64,000 nucleotides of DNA from Epiperipatus broadwayi. Its lineage: Eukaryota; Onychophora; Udeonychophora; Euonychophora; Peripatidae. A model generated the notes under the pieces. The model had not been told where the DNA came from, searched no databases, and was given only the letters and a program-made list of their open reading frames with translations. Made by a program: the position numbers and the translations under genes. How positions within the stretch are numbered: position 1 is the first letter of the stretch; every line of letters starts with the position of its first letter. This document shows positions 51,001-62,198 of this stretch, in pieces. The stretch spans positions 60,001 through 124,000 of the forward strand of contig JAQFVV010006835.1 of the NCBI GenBank assembly GCA_028023455.1, read 5' to 3'.

Positions 51001-51260
51001 GAATACCAGGCTATGTTTGAAATTCCATGCTCAAAGAGTTCAAAAGCTATATAGGTTAATCCAGTAGAATATTAATATCAGAATTAAGGAGCATAAAAAT
51101 GACTTCAAACAAAAATTAAATACATCACCTTTTACTTCAATTTTTTTTTAAATTGGTCACATAATGCTAAAATATTTGCTAATTTGAAAAAGTATAATTT
51201 GAGAACCAGAGAGAGTCTATTGGAACATTAAAAAGACCGAGTAGTTTAGATAAAGTTGCT
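51001..51260 (+). pseudogene. Penelope-like GIY-YIG fragment
   Basis: It reads EIPCSKSSK with preceding GYV near 51,010-51,040, then a frame change and NINIRIKEHKNDFKQKL at 51,068-51,120. R-x-K/N-E-H-K is the conserved arginine helix of GIY-YIG domains in PLEs. A later frame has NWSHNAKIF, the SAL..H....GH position in decayed form. It lies directly right of the Tigger-like copy. It matches 38,865-39,125. Confidence 0.65.
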
Positions 51261-51279
51261 GAAGCATAACATATTCCAG

Positions 51280-53425
51280 CCTTATAGAGACCAATTATTT
51301 AATCTTTTTCTTCTAAAATCAACTTGAAATCAATTAAGGGTGAAACTAAAGAAAATAAATATTTTTTAATCCATGTATTGTGAATAATCAAGTATCAAAT
51401 ATATATAGAATGATGTTTCTTTACTTCATGCTCAATCTCGTAACTTGAGATCTAACTATTTTTTAAGAACTTGTCTTCGACAATGATTAATGTTATTTTC
51501 ATGAAACATTGAGAATTAGTACAAAATAATACACAGTTTAACTCAAAACATACTTACTATGTCTAACTAATCTAAGAGTGTACCTCCAATGAGTACAAAT
51601 CAATACTAACAGTTAATATTTAGATACTTCTTTCCTTACGATCCTTAATGGCATTTAACAATTTACATATATACAATCATTAACATAAGAAAGCCCAAAG
51701 GCATACATAAATAATAATTTAGATCAGTATTACTTGTAAGAATCCTAGCTGGTTGTTCTCATGTTCGGATACCAGATCTCCGCACTTGAAGTCACTGTGC
51801 CAAGGGAGACATTCTGCTCTAACATATATGTCCATGTACACATATAAAGTTCCAAGAATGAAGTGAATGCTCTTGTTTATCCCATTAATACTGATGCATT
51901 CATTGTTATAAACCCCTACAATTGATTGGCTCATACTGTGTCCATTCGTTCAGGTGATTCTTTATACAAAAATTTACATCGTTATCTTTCTTTAATTAAT
52001 TAGTTATTTTTATCACTAGTCAAATGTTTTCTTACATAGGAAATCTAAGGTGAATTTCTTTAATTGTTTCATTTCATTAACGATGTATTCTATTCTATTT
52101 AATTAGACTTATTCGTTTTAGAAAATAATATTTTTTTCTAATCTTAAAGTTATAAATCTTTACTTAGTAAATTCAAAAGAATATGTATTTTAAATTTATT
52201 TAACTTATAACTTTTTCTTTCTAAAAGCTTATACATATATATATATATGTATGTATGTGCATTTAAGCATACACATATGTATCAGTAATTTATATATATA
52301 TATATGGATTAGTAGCAGTGTTCCAAGGCAATTGAGGAAGGACGTTGAATCTTAAGGATATGCATACTTCATTGTGATTTGTCAATTGTTTCCATGTAGC
52401 AAGTTAATTGGAGCTAACAACACATGTATGTATCAATTTTATTTACAAGCATCGTTTTATTAGTATGCGTTCTTAAATAATTACTAACTTAAACAATTTT
52501 CATATTAAATTCTAATATATATATTGGTAAGATTAAAAATTATTCTATTTACTAACATAGATATATTAAACATTTTAATACGTCGATCAATTACTATTAA
52601 TACGTCAATCAATTACTATTAACAAATGATTATTTATTAATCAATATTTCAACATTATTTCTAATTTTGAATTAAGCCTTATATATTTTTCACTTCTGTG
52701 TATTTTTTCTTAACCTAATATTAATCCCGAAAAAATGTAAATAACCTGCAAATGCATTTTGCTTGGCTTATAAATATTTACCCTGATAAATATGCCATTG
52801 TTTTGTCTACAAGTATATAAAACCCTGGGCAATATTTACAACATAGATTATTTTGATGCTACTAGTTGTTGTATTAATATAGATTTCATTTTGCAAATTA
52901 ATTATGGCTGTATTACCTAAATATTAAAATTAATATACATATAAAGTTCTTTCACCCAATGTCTGCTTGTATTTATTATTAAGTAAAATCATAATATATA
53001 TGTGTGTGTGAGTGTAAGAGAGTATAGACATAACGTTTGAAAAGTTAAATAATTTGTATCATAAAATTTGATAGCTTTACAAATGATAATTCAGATTATC
53101 AACCTTTTTTCTTTGTTAAAATACATTTTGTACAATCGTAAAAGAAACAGATGGTTATGGATCAGTAAATTTGACAGTTAAAATTTTATAAATAGATTAA
53201 ATATAAATATACGATATATTGTTTAAGAAGATAAGGAATGTTGCTTATAGTCTCAAATGGAAAATTAAAACAATGAGAACACTCATAATATGTGTTCAGT
53301 ATTTTTAAGTGACTTATTTTCCATAAATTTTAAACAGTCTAAATACAAAAAAAAAGTTTATTCTGTCCAATGCAATACTAATTCAGAATGTACTGAATCA
53401 GTACGAAAAATCTCAAGTTAATACG
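51280..53425. other. Unassigned DNA
   Basis: No element was recognised. The minus strand at 51,934-51,719 has an open frame (71 codons, with CLPWHSDFKCGDLVSEHENN) in a less AT-rich patch. It matches no family that I know. Short TA tracts occur near 52,229-52,305. Confidence 0.4.
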
Positions 53426-53751
53426 TTAACAAAAATATTTGAAATACAGGCATTCTTCATATACCTGGAACGTAATTATAAATATAGGGGACTTGAACTC
53501 AGATTTCTAAGCACCCTTCAACTATCCACACTATCTCATACCACTCATACACATGACCACATGCATGTAGAAAAGATTAATAATCACCAATATTGGTATT
53601 TCGTGCTGAACCAGCACTCATCAGTTGGTCCAGATTATCATCTCCCACACACATATATAATAAGTGTTCGGTTTATATTAAAATAGCAAATCTTCATACT
53701 TTAATGGACAGGCTTCAATCTACTCCAACCTCTGACTCCTCAGCCATCTTC

Positions 53752-53791
<40 letters not shown>

Positions 53792-54612
53792 ATAAGTGTT
53801 CGGTTTATATTAAGATATCAAATCTTCATACTTTAAAGAACAGGCTCTAATCTACTCTAACCTCTAATACCTTAGCCAGCCATACCACTGAAAATCTGAA
53901 GATGAAAAGCTCAAATACCATGCTGATGCCAATATTACTGCCATACCCATGTTGACCTCAAGTCACTGTGACCTTATCCATACAAATACATAGAGGGATG
54001 GAAGAATGCAGAATTAATGTGTAAATATTTGAAGTGCAGGCATTCTTCATATACCTGGAACTTAATTGTAAAAATAGGGGACTTGAACTCAGACTTTCAA
54101 GCACCTTTCAACTATCCATACTATCTAATACCACTGATACAATTAAGTTCCAGGTATATGTGAAATGCATGTATTTCAAATATTTACACATTAAGTCTGC
54201 ATCCTGCCTCTCTTCTATGTATATATATGGATAGGGTCCTATACATGAGGGGTCAGAGAGACTTGAGGTCAACATGGGTGGCATCAGCATGGGAGTTGGG
54301 CTTTCCACCTTCAGATTTTCAGTGGTATGGATGACTGAGGAGGTGGAGGTTGGAGTACACTGAAGTCTGTCTATTAACGTATGAAGATTAGCTATCTTAA
54401 TATAAATTGAGCACTGATTATATATATGTGTGTGTGGGAGATGATAATCTGGACAAAATGATGAGTGCTAGTTCAGCACAAAATACCAATATTGGTGATT
54501 ATTTATTTTTTCTACATGTGTGTGGTCATGTGTATCAGTGGTATGAGATAATGTGGATAGTTGAAGCGTGCTTGAAAGTCAATTCAAGTCCTCTATATTT
54601 ACATTAACAAAA
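53426..54612 (-). mobile_element. Large palindromic family P element with internal microsatellite
   Basis: The direct repeat TTAACAAAA (53,426-53,434 and 54,604-54,612) flanks the insert. The left end begins with the inverse tail (TTTGAAATACAGGCATTCTT), then GGGGACTTGAACTCAG and an arm running to about 54,000. A second inverse tail plus arm start lies at 54,025-54,140, and the right arm returns the whole body inverted to AATTCAAGTCC near 54,590. A (CA)n(TA)n tract at 53,752-53,791 splits a duplicated part of the left arm (AATAAGTGTTCGGTTTATAT twice). It is the longest member seen, about 1.17 kb. Confidence 0.85.
53752..53791. repeat. (CA)n(TA)n microsatellite inside the palindromic element
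   Basis: About 28 bases of CA then 13 of TA, directly read. Confidence 0.95.
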
Positions 54613-55600
54613 GTAAAAAAAATGCATACACCTATGTAATCGATTGAATAAAAGAGCTGACAAAAGCAACATTTCTTTTTTTTGAACAGAAAAGAGAAAG
54701 CTTCCCTTGTTTTACCCGCAATAAGTTTGACCATGATAACATAAAGACCAACATTTAAAAACAAGGGTTTACCACCAATATAAATAATGACTTAAATAAA
54801 TAGCATGCAACAAAATTAAAACGTAGAAGAATAAATCTCTACGTATAAAACGGGTTTCTCAATACTGATTAATAGATTAGTTGTCATCATTAAGACATTT
54901 AATACTACAATTATGCTATTATTAAAACAAACAAAAATATTTTTTGCTGCATTAAAAGCATTATCGTTAATTCTCGAAATATTATATATATAAACAATTT
55001 CAGAACTTGCTTTATAAAATTTAATACACCGATATTAAATGTATATATAAATATTAATTATTACATTTTGGTATGTTTACCATTGTCTGCAATAGCATAT
55101 ACAATCAATTATACAATATAATTGTATTTTTTGGGGGGTAGGCAAGATTAAATTAACCATACTTGTTTAAAAGTGAATGCTAATGAATTAAAAATAAAAT
55201 TTAACTAATTCTTATAACTTATTAGGATATTTACATATTAGTCCCGTGACACAGCAAATATTAGACCTGTTGCACCTTTTCACATCCAAGACAAATGTGT
55301 AACATTGCTATTAGGTCAAATAAATCCAAGAAATTCCTGGTATGTTGTTATCTGATGTCGTATCAAAATGTGTATTTTTTTAACGTATCTCCGATCTAAT
55401 ATTTTTTTTCTGAATATTTTTCAAGATTTCTTATTGTATCTTCAATCTAACTTTTATTCCCCCAAGTATTTTTCAAGATTTTCTTTCAGTTTCTGTCATT
55501 GTACTTTTTTCTTCATAGTTAATTTTATTATTGCTGAATTAAGTTGATTGTAAATGAATAAATAACTGTACTTTCCTTTTGATTTCTATTGCATAATTCT
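54613..55600. other. Unassigned AT-rich DNA
   Basis: Nothing recognisable; the short minus-strand frame at 54,764-54,579 has no motif. Confidence 0.5.
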
Positions 55601-55609
55601 CGTAATTAA

Positions 55610-55900
55610 ATGTTTTTTTTTGTTGTTGTTGTTGTTGAAGAATTGAGAAGTGCCAGTTATGACCATTTTCATGTGAATCACATATATAATTTCATCAATC
55701 CTGAAACAGGCATCCACACGCAAAACATTGAAAGAGTTTGGGGTTCCATGAAATGGAGTAACAAGCAACAACGGGGAACATCTTGCCAACATTTGGATTC
55801 ATATTTGGCCAAATTTATGTGATGCCAATGACATAAAGATGATGATGCATACATTTGCATAATGAATGAACTCAAAAATAATTGGCCACCAATATGAATT
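55610..55900 (+). pseudogene. Merlin/IS1016-type (ISXO2-like) transposase C-terminal remnant
   Basis: The frame (55,610-55,822) reads YNFINPETGIHTQNIERVWG, then MKWSNKQQRGTSCQHLDSYL and AKFM. Transposases of the Merlin/IS1016 and IS1595 group end with NHS-NFVDP-TGxHTQxxExxW, then RxG, then YLxEFxW; the E of the E-x-x-W pair is the last catalytic residue, present here. A shifted frame after the stop reads MNELKNNWPP, which could be the remainder of the C-terminus. Upstream D residues are absent, so only the last exon-sized fragment survives. Valines at the start come from a TTG run and are not part of the family. Confidence 0.82.
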
Positions 55901-56713
55901 ACTAATAAAAGTTGTTGCTTTTTATTTTGTGGGAAAATTGTTGTTTTTTTTTTTACATTCTTTTAAAAAATATTTATACCTATTGCCATTTTTCGACCAA
56001 ATCTCATTGACATGATAATTTCCGCTATCACGTAGTCATTTTGGAGGGGAAAAGTGTAAAATTTTTATTTCAAATCTCCATTTTATTCAGAAAATTTAAT
56101 CAACCTATTAATAAAATTGAAGAGACCACTTATATTTATTTATTGCAACAATTCATGTTATATATTGCACAGTAAGTAACATATCCATATATTTTATGTT
56201 TTCAGGAATATTATTTTAGAAATTTTGGGAATTTACTTATTGTTCAGTCCATAATAACTTATGATATCTTTAGTATCGTTATGCATTTTATCCTGTTTTA
56301 TCTAAATACTGTATATATAGTTATTGAAAATGCCACATGTATTTCACTTTTTTTAAAAATTATATATCAGGCATTTGCTTTAAAAATAGGCATTAATATA
56401 TACTAAATGTATATTTCTCCTGTGAAAGTTGCTTATATGTTTGTGGTAATATATGCTCCAAAATTGTTGAAATTTACTGATTTTATAACTTTTTGTTTAA
56501 TAGCGTCTCATATTAATTACTTAAAAATTATTTATAGTTTGTAATTTTCCAAATAAAATTTGGTCGTAAAATATAAAACTTTTCATCTAAATTTCGTATA
56601 TATTTATTGAAAACGCCACTTGTGTTTCATTCTTTTTTTAATTATATATTAGGAAATTGCTTAAAAATTACCCCATTATTATTATTATTTAATTATTATT
56701 GTTATTATTTAAT
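55901..56713. other. Unassigned AT-rich DNA
   Basis: Nothing recognisable apart from a short (TTA)n-like run near 56,676-56,712. Confidence 0.5.
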
Positions 56714-56714
56714 T

Positions 56715-57425
56715 AGAGGGAATTTGAACCTAGACTTTCAAGCTATCTTCAATGGTCCATTCCATCTTATATGACCAATATACGTGACCACATTCATATG
56801 AAAAAGATAAATGATTTCCAATATACGTATTTGGTGCTGAACCAGCATTTATCAGTTGGTTCGGATTATCATCTACTATATATATATATATATATATATA
56901 TGATTAGTGCTTGGTCTATATTAAGATAGCTAATTTCCAAACTTTAATGGACTGGCTTCAATCTTCTCCACTTCATATAATTAAAAATCTGATAATGACA
57001 TGTTCAAAGCCCTTGTTTCCGTATACTTGTTGCCATGCCTATGTTGAACATAAGTCATTTGACCTCTCATATGTAGAACCTTGGGACCATTTAAATACAT
57101 GAAAGAAGAATGGGCAAAATACAGGCTGAATCTGTAATATTTTAAATACAATTATAATATATATACTTAAGCTAGATGTAATTAAAAGGGATTTGAACCC
57201 AGACTTTCAAGCTCCCTTCAGTCATCTATTCCATCTTATACAGCCAATACACATAACCACATTCTTCTGAAAACGATCTCCAATACATGAATTTCATGTT
57301 GAGCCACTCATCAGTTGGTTTGGATTATCACTTCCTAAACATTATAATCAGTGTTTGGCTTATATTTAGAGAGCACATCTTTAAAAAGAGGCTAATAGTG
57401 TTATGGATACGTGTCATACCATAAT
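56715..57425 (-). mobile_element. Two tandem single-arm copies of family P
   Basis: GAATTTGAACCTAGACTTTC (56,720) and GGATTTGAACCCAGACTTTC (57,189) start two direct copies. Both continue through the CATCTTATA, AATACACATAACCACATTC-type block, then GCTGAACCAGCA or TTGAGCCACTC and ATCAGTTGGTT. The first runs to about 57,185 with the usual GGGCAAAATACAGGCTG end. The second is cut short. They are in direct, not inverted, order. Confidence 0.75.
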
Positions 57426-58847
57426 TGCATTCAAATCTTGACCAGATAAAAAAAAATTTATTCCAATCAGGCTTACGATTTTTTTTTTAGGCATACAATC
57501 TCCACCATCCCAACTGAATATTGGCTACTAAATGGGCATTTAAGTTAGTCTTAGCTAGAGAACAAAATGAGGATGGAAATATCATATGATCATCCCCAAG
57601 CAATTGATAAATCTGTGTGCAATGCCTTTTGTTTTACTAATCTTTTATGGGGTGAGAGGAACTATTGCAAAATTGGTGGCATATTTTGTCTATTTTACGT
57701 TTATCTTTTCTTACCATATACATATTGGCCTAGATCAAATAATAAAATACTAGGCAATAAAATAATGTAATAATCAAGGATGTATTGACAATTTTTTTAA
57801 CCCAATTTGCTTCCATATTTCTTTTATAGCTCCATTACTATACATGTTTAAAAACTCCGTGGTTTAGAGTATTTTATAAGAAATTAAAACTAGGAATATG
57901 ATCATAATTTTTATATACAAAACTAAATAAAATGAATTATTACTATATACTATTTAGGAAAAGACATTTATTTTCATAAATGAGATCCCCCCCCCCCCAA
58001 TATGTTCCTTAACGTGATAGTCAAACTATAAATCACATAAGAAAAAAAATTAAAGTAACTTTTTATTTCAAACGTTATAATATTTTTTTTTCTAAATACA
58101 AAAAAAAAAAAAAGTCTAGCTTGTGTTATTTAATGAGGTGTTTCTCGCTTGGGTTTAAATGTGAACTTGGTTTTATCAACTCTTTAAAGATTAATCAACT
58201 GTTTTTCACTAAAATCTCAACGGATTATAATTATTCTGATCTTGACAGACTAACCTGGATTTTCTGGTCCAAACATTAAACTAAGCAAATCAATTATAAG
58301 CTCGTCTCACGTACAATTTTCTGCATCATAAAGCAAATAGTTAGCAGATCAAGATTTAGACTGTTGAAAAATATTGATCTTGACAAGCGAATAAAAAAGT
58401 TTGCTGATAAGAAACGCAATAAAAAAAAGTAGTGTTAAGAAGTAATAAAATAAAAATAGTATTTGTCAAATTAGGAATAAAACCAGTTGTTGAAATTTTT
58501 ACGATGTATGCTAATTTTAATAAATTAAAAATTGTAAGGGTAATTTATTCCACTAACGAAACAACGCCGCTGCGTGCAAATTTCCTCTAGCGATTTAAAA
58601 TGTGTGTTTTCAAAATGTATTTAATTACAATAACACACACGCACAAAGGCCACATGCTCTGGTAAAGTGCCAACGGTGCATCGATCGAGGTGAGAAAAGT
58701 AAATAACAACAATAATCAAAAAGCGAAACTCAATATAATGACGTTATAATAACAAATTTTTAATAAAAATAATAATAAGTTGTTGCGAGTGTAATTATTA
58801 AAAATTGACGCAATATCGTAGGTTTTATTGAATATATTTCGTTTTTT
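57426..58847. other. Unassigned DNA with a CpG-containing patch
   Basis: Mostly AT-rich. The stretch 58,555-58,700 has clustered CpG (GAAACAACGCCGCTGCGTGC, then GGTGCATCGATCGAG) followed by GTGAGAAAAG, which looks like a splice donor. No protein was recognised. It might be part of a host promoter or first exon, but the evidence is thin. Confidence 0.35.
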
Positions 58848-59699
58848 AGTTTAAATGGTATTAACTGAAACACACAGGCTTATTATATACCTGGGTTTAT
58901 ATATGTAATATATAGGGTATATGAGCACAGACTTTCACACGACCCACCACTCTCCACACTATCTCATAAAACTGATACACTTGAACACATATATGTTGAA
59001 AAGATAAATAATCACTAATAAAAAGTATTTCATGTTAAACCAGCAATCATCAGTTGGTCCAGATTACCATCTCTACATATATATGCTATAAGTGCTCAGA
59101 TATATATTAAGATAGCCAATCCTCATACTTTAATGGACAGGCTTCAATCTACTTCACACTCCAACTCTTCAACCGTCTATCCAATTGAAAATCTGATAAT
59201 GGAAAACTCAAAGGCCACCCTAAGGCCGAGATTCTTGTCACACCCATGTTGACCTAAAGTCAGTCTGACACGTCATACACAGGATATAATCCATTTAATA
59301 CAAGGGATGGGCAGAGATCTCTACTATGTAATAGCTGAAACACACAGGCTTATTATATACCTGGGTTTATATATGTAATATATAGGGTATATAAGCACAG
59401 ACTTTCACGAGCGTTCCATCATCAGATTTTCAAATTGGATGGACGGTTGAAGAGTTGGAGGGTGGAGTAGATTGAAGCCTGTCCATTAAACTATGAGGAT
59501 TGGCTATTTTAATATATATCTGAGCACTTATAGCATATATGTATAGAGATGGTAATCTAGACCAACTGATATTTGCTGGTTTAGCATGAAATACGTATAT
59601 TGGTGATTATTTATCTTTTCAACATATATGTGTTCAAGTGTATCAGTGTTATAAGATAGTGTGGAGAGTGGTGGGTCGTGTGAAAGTTTAGATAGTATT
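58848..59699 (-). mobile_element. Palindromic family P element with imperfect 15-bp target duplication
   Basis: AGTTTAAATGGTATT (58,848-58,862) and AGTTTAGATAGTATT (59,685-59,699) differ at two of 15 bases. The insert starts with the inverse tail (AACTGAAACACACAGGCTTA), then the arm from TATGAGCACAGACTTTCACA. The tail and arm start are repeated at about 59,330-59,410. The inverted arm returns to GGGTCGTGTGAAAG at 59,684, a few bases short of the usual end, as in 5' truncation. Confidence 0.87.
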
Positions 59700-59812
59700 G
59701 TAAGAATTGTTTTAGCTATAGTTTAGTTTTATAATAATAATAACTATGTAAGTTTATACACGATAAATGTTATTTTAATATATAATTAATTAACTGTCAA
59801 TTTTTTATTCAT

Positions 59813-60195
59813 TTCATCATCATCATCACAGTCAAACATTATCAATCTACTGCTGGATTAAGGTTTCTCCAAGTTCAATTCATCTTCTCCAATCTCTATC
59901 CTCTCTTCTCCACATCACCATTGCACACTTCCTTATTACATTCATCCATCTCACTTGTGGTCTATTCCTGGGTCTTTCACAATTTCTTGTGATCCTATTT
60001 CAGATTTTATCTGTCCATCTATAATCATCTCTTCTAGAAATATGTTCAACCCAACTCTACTTCAGTCTTTTAATGTTTTCAACAATGACACTAATACTTG
60101 TTTGTTTTCTTACCCATATATTTTGTTTTTAATCTCTTTTTGTTAGTCCTAACATATATCTTTCCATACTTCTTTGGGTAATCTGAAATCTCATT
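59813..60195 (-). mobile_element. 5'-truncated RTE 3' end
   Basis: On the + strand it reads CATCATCATCATC, then CAATCTACTGCTGGATTAAG, TCCATCTCACTTGTGGTCT and CTTACCCATATATTTTG. It matches 13,937-14,300 in order and strand. Many substitutions break the frame. Confidence 0.9.
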
Positions 60196-60289
60196 TACAA
60201 ACATTTATATAGACAAAACTTTTATCCAATTATTCTACTTTGGATGATAAAATATTTGTAGCAATAAAAAAGCAATTTGATGTTCTCTA

Positions 60290-60455
60290 ATAATCATCAT
60301 CATCAACAATTATCAATCCACTGCAAGTTCAATCCAGCTTCTCTGTTTCACATCACCCTGCACACTTTCTTATTTCATCCATCCATCTCACATGTGGTCT
60401 CTTTCTGGATCTTTTACAATCTCTTGGAATCAATTGTCCATTTCTAATAATACAT
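60290..60455 (-). mobile_element. 5'-truncated RTE 3' end, shorter
   Basis: ATCATCATCATC, then CAATCCACTGCAAG and TCCATCTCACATGTGGTCTC align with the RTE 3' end. It lies about 95 bases from the previous copy in the same orientation. Confidence 0.9.
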
Positions 60456-60690
60456 ACATATTAATGCTGTAAATGGTTGGTTAAAGTTTAAAATGTAGTT
60501 CTAGCATTAATATGACAGACTAAATTGTATTAAAGATAAACAAGCATTGGTTCACTATCATCAATGGTTTTTAATATATGTTTCTGTTTATAATATTATA
60601 ATAATTAGCTAGCTAACATGTTTTTATGCCATGAAATTAATATGTACATACATTAACTCTACTTACAAAGTATTACAAAGTGATTAGAAA

Positions 60691-60885
60691 TTGTCATTTG
60701 GAAGTCCCGATTTAATAAAAATGGATAGTAATAATATAATAGAGTGTAAAGTAGACGAATGTCATGACTCTGATGAAGTTGAGAAATCAAAGTGGTATAA
60801 TTATTTTACTTCATTAATCATTAAATATTCTATATTATTTTTTAATATGTGGCTGGTTATTTTTTTAATATATCATAGATTATAA
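60691..60885 (+). other. Open frame of 64 codons with acidic segment and one hydrophobic helix
   Basis: The frame begins MSFGSPDLIKMDSNN, has a polar acidic stretch ECKVDECHDSDEVEKSK and ends in a hydrophobic run (residues 41-61). No family is recognised. It could be a terminal exon of a small membrane protein or a chance frame. Confidence 0.2.
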
Positions 60886-60939
60886 GTTTAATGTTATGGG
60901 CAATTTGATTGGCTATTTAGTTAAACCTTATTTAAGAAA

Positions 60940-61073
60940 GTTAATTTGTATACTTATTCCAGTTTAAGAGTATTTTCACTAGGGTTATATATATAATGTG
61001 GCTGCAAAACTTGTATTTGCATTTTAAAAGTTAATTTGTATACTTATTCTAGTTTAGGAGTATTTGCACTAGG

Positions 61074-61159
<86 letters not shown>

Positions 61160-61187
61160 GGCAGCAAAACTTGCATTTGCATTTTAA
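60940..61187. repeat. Tandem duplication with an expanded (TA)n in one copy
   Basis: GTTAATTTGTATACTTATTC starts at 60,940 and at 61,030. In both units it is followed by AGTTTA-GAGTATTT-CACTAGGGTT, a TA run, and then AATATGGCAGCAAAACTTG or its near copy. The TA run is about 12 bases in the first unit and about 78 (61,079-61,156) in the second. Confidence 0.9.
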
Positions 61188-61329
61188 TATTAACTGCTTG
61201 TAAGTATATATCTGGCTCATGCTTGTCATATGATTATATTGTAAAATTAGAAAAAATATATATTGTATGTTTAGTCAAAAGCAACATGAATTAGTCTTGT
61301 AGAGTGATGTATGTGTATTTTTAAACTTT

Positions 61330-61500
61330 CATTAATATCATTATCATTTACAATTATTATGGATCTACTTCAGGATAAGTGACTCTTCAAGTTAATATTT
61401 GTTTCAATTCTTCACTTCTCTGTTTCTATATTAATACAGAAACTTCATATTTCCCTCATTCTATTATTTAGCTGGATCTCACCTAGATAGAAGCTCTAGG
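61330..61500 (-). mobile_element. Decayed RTE 3' end
   Basis: ATCATTATCATTTACAATTA, then GGATCTACTTCAGGAT and CTCTTCAAGTT follow the order of the RTE 3' end on the minus strand, with more mismatches than the other copies. Confidence 0.65.
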
Positions 61501-61695
61501 ACAATCAAAATGTCACTATTATTATATTAATTGTAAAAAAAAGCTAATAAAACTACATTTAATATCTAGTTTGTAAAAACTTTTATTGTAACATATATTA
61601 CTTATGTAATAATTAACCAGCACTTTAAAAAGAAATAACAAAATAGGAATTGAATTTATCCATGTGCCCCTCATCTTGCATGGTATAATATCTAT

Positions 61696-62193
61696 ATGCA
61701 TTATAAGGTTTTGTATAATAGTACATTATTCCTTATCAACTTGTTGCACTTGCCACCCATCGAGGCTTGGTTTGCCTTCATTGAGATCACACAAGCCACA
61801 ATACACAACTTTACTCTGCATCAAATAGGTCCATGCAGATTGTTGGCAAAACTAAATGAAATAGATGAAAGGTTGGAAAGGCTACCATACGAAAATTGTA
61901 ACATAGAAAACATAATGCTATTAAAGGAAGAATACAAAAACACACAAAAAGTGCTGGCCCAATACATTGAGACTAAAAGAGCACACAAATTTATTTCTAA
62001 CCACCACTGTTGGACAAGGAGCTACCTCACATGGGCACTTGCGGTAAAAAGATCTCAAATTACTCCCTTATTGATCAACTATCAGGGAAATCCGTATGTA
62101 GGAGATGCAATGATTGGAGTAATCTACAACTTCTTTAAAATTAAAATGCAACAAAACAATGAAATGGAATCAATCTCAGATCTAAAATATTAA
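61696..62193 (+). pseudogene. LINE ORF, region before the RT
   Basis: 166 codons, helical and basic, including ATIHNFTLHQIG, LNEIDERLERLP, LLKEEYKNTQKVL and RSYLTWALAVKRSQ. LINE polyproteins of the Tx1/L1-like type have such a linker between endonuclease and RT, ending in a stretch like the one here that leads to a GPDGIP motif. The frame stops at 62,193. The RT continues in the +1 frame from about 62,199. Confidence 0.7.
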
Positions 62194-62198
62194 AAAAC

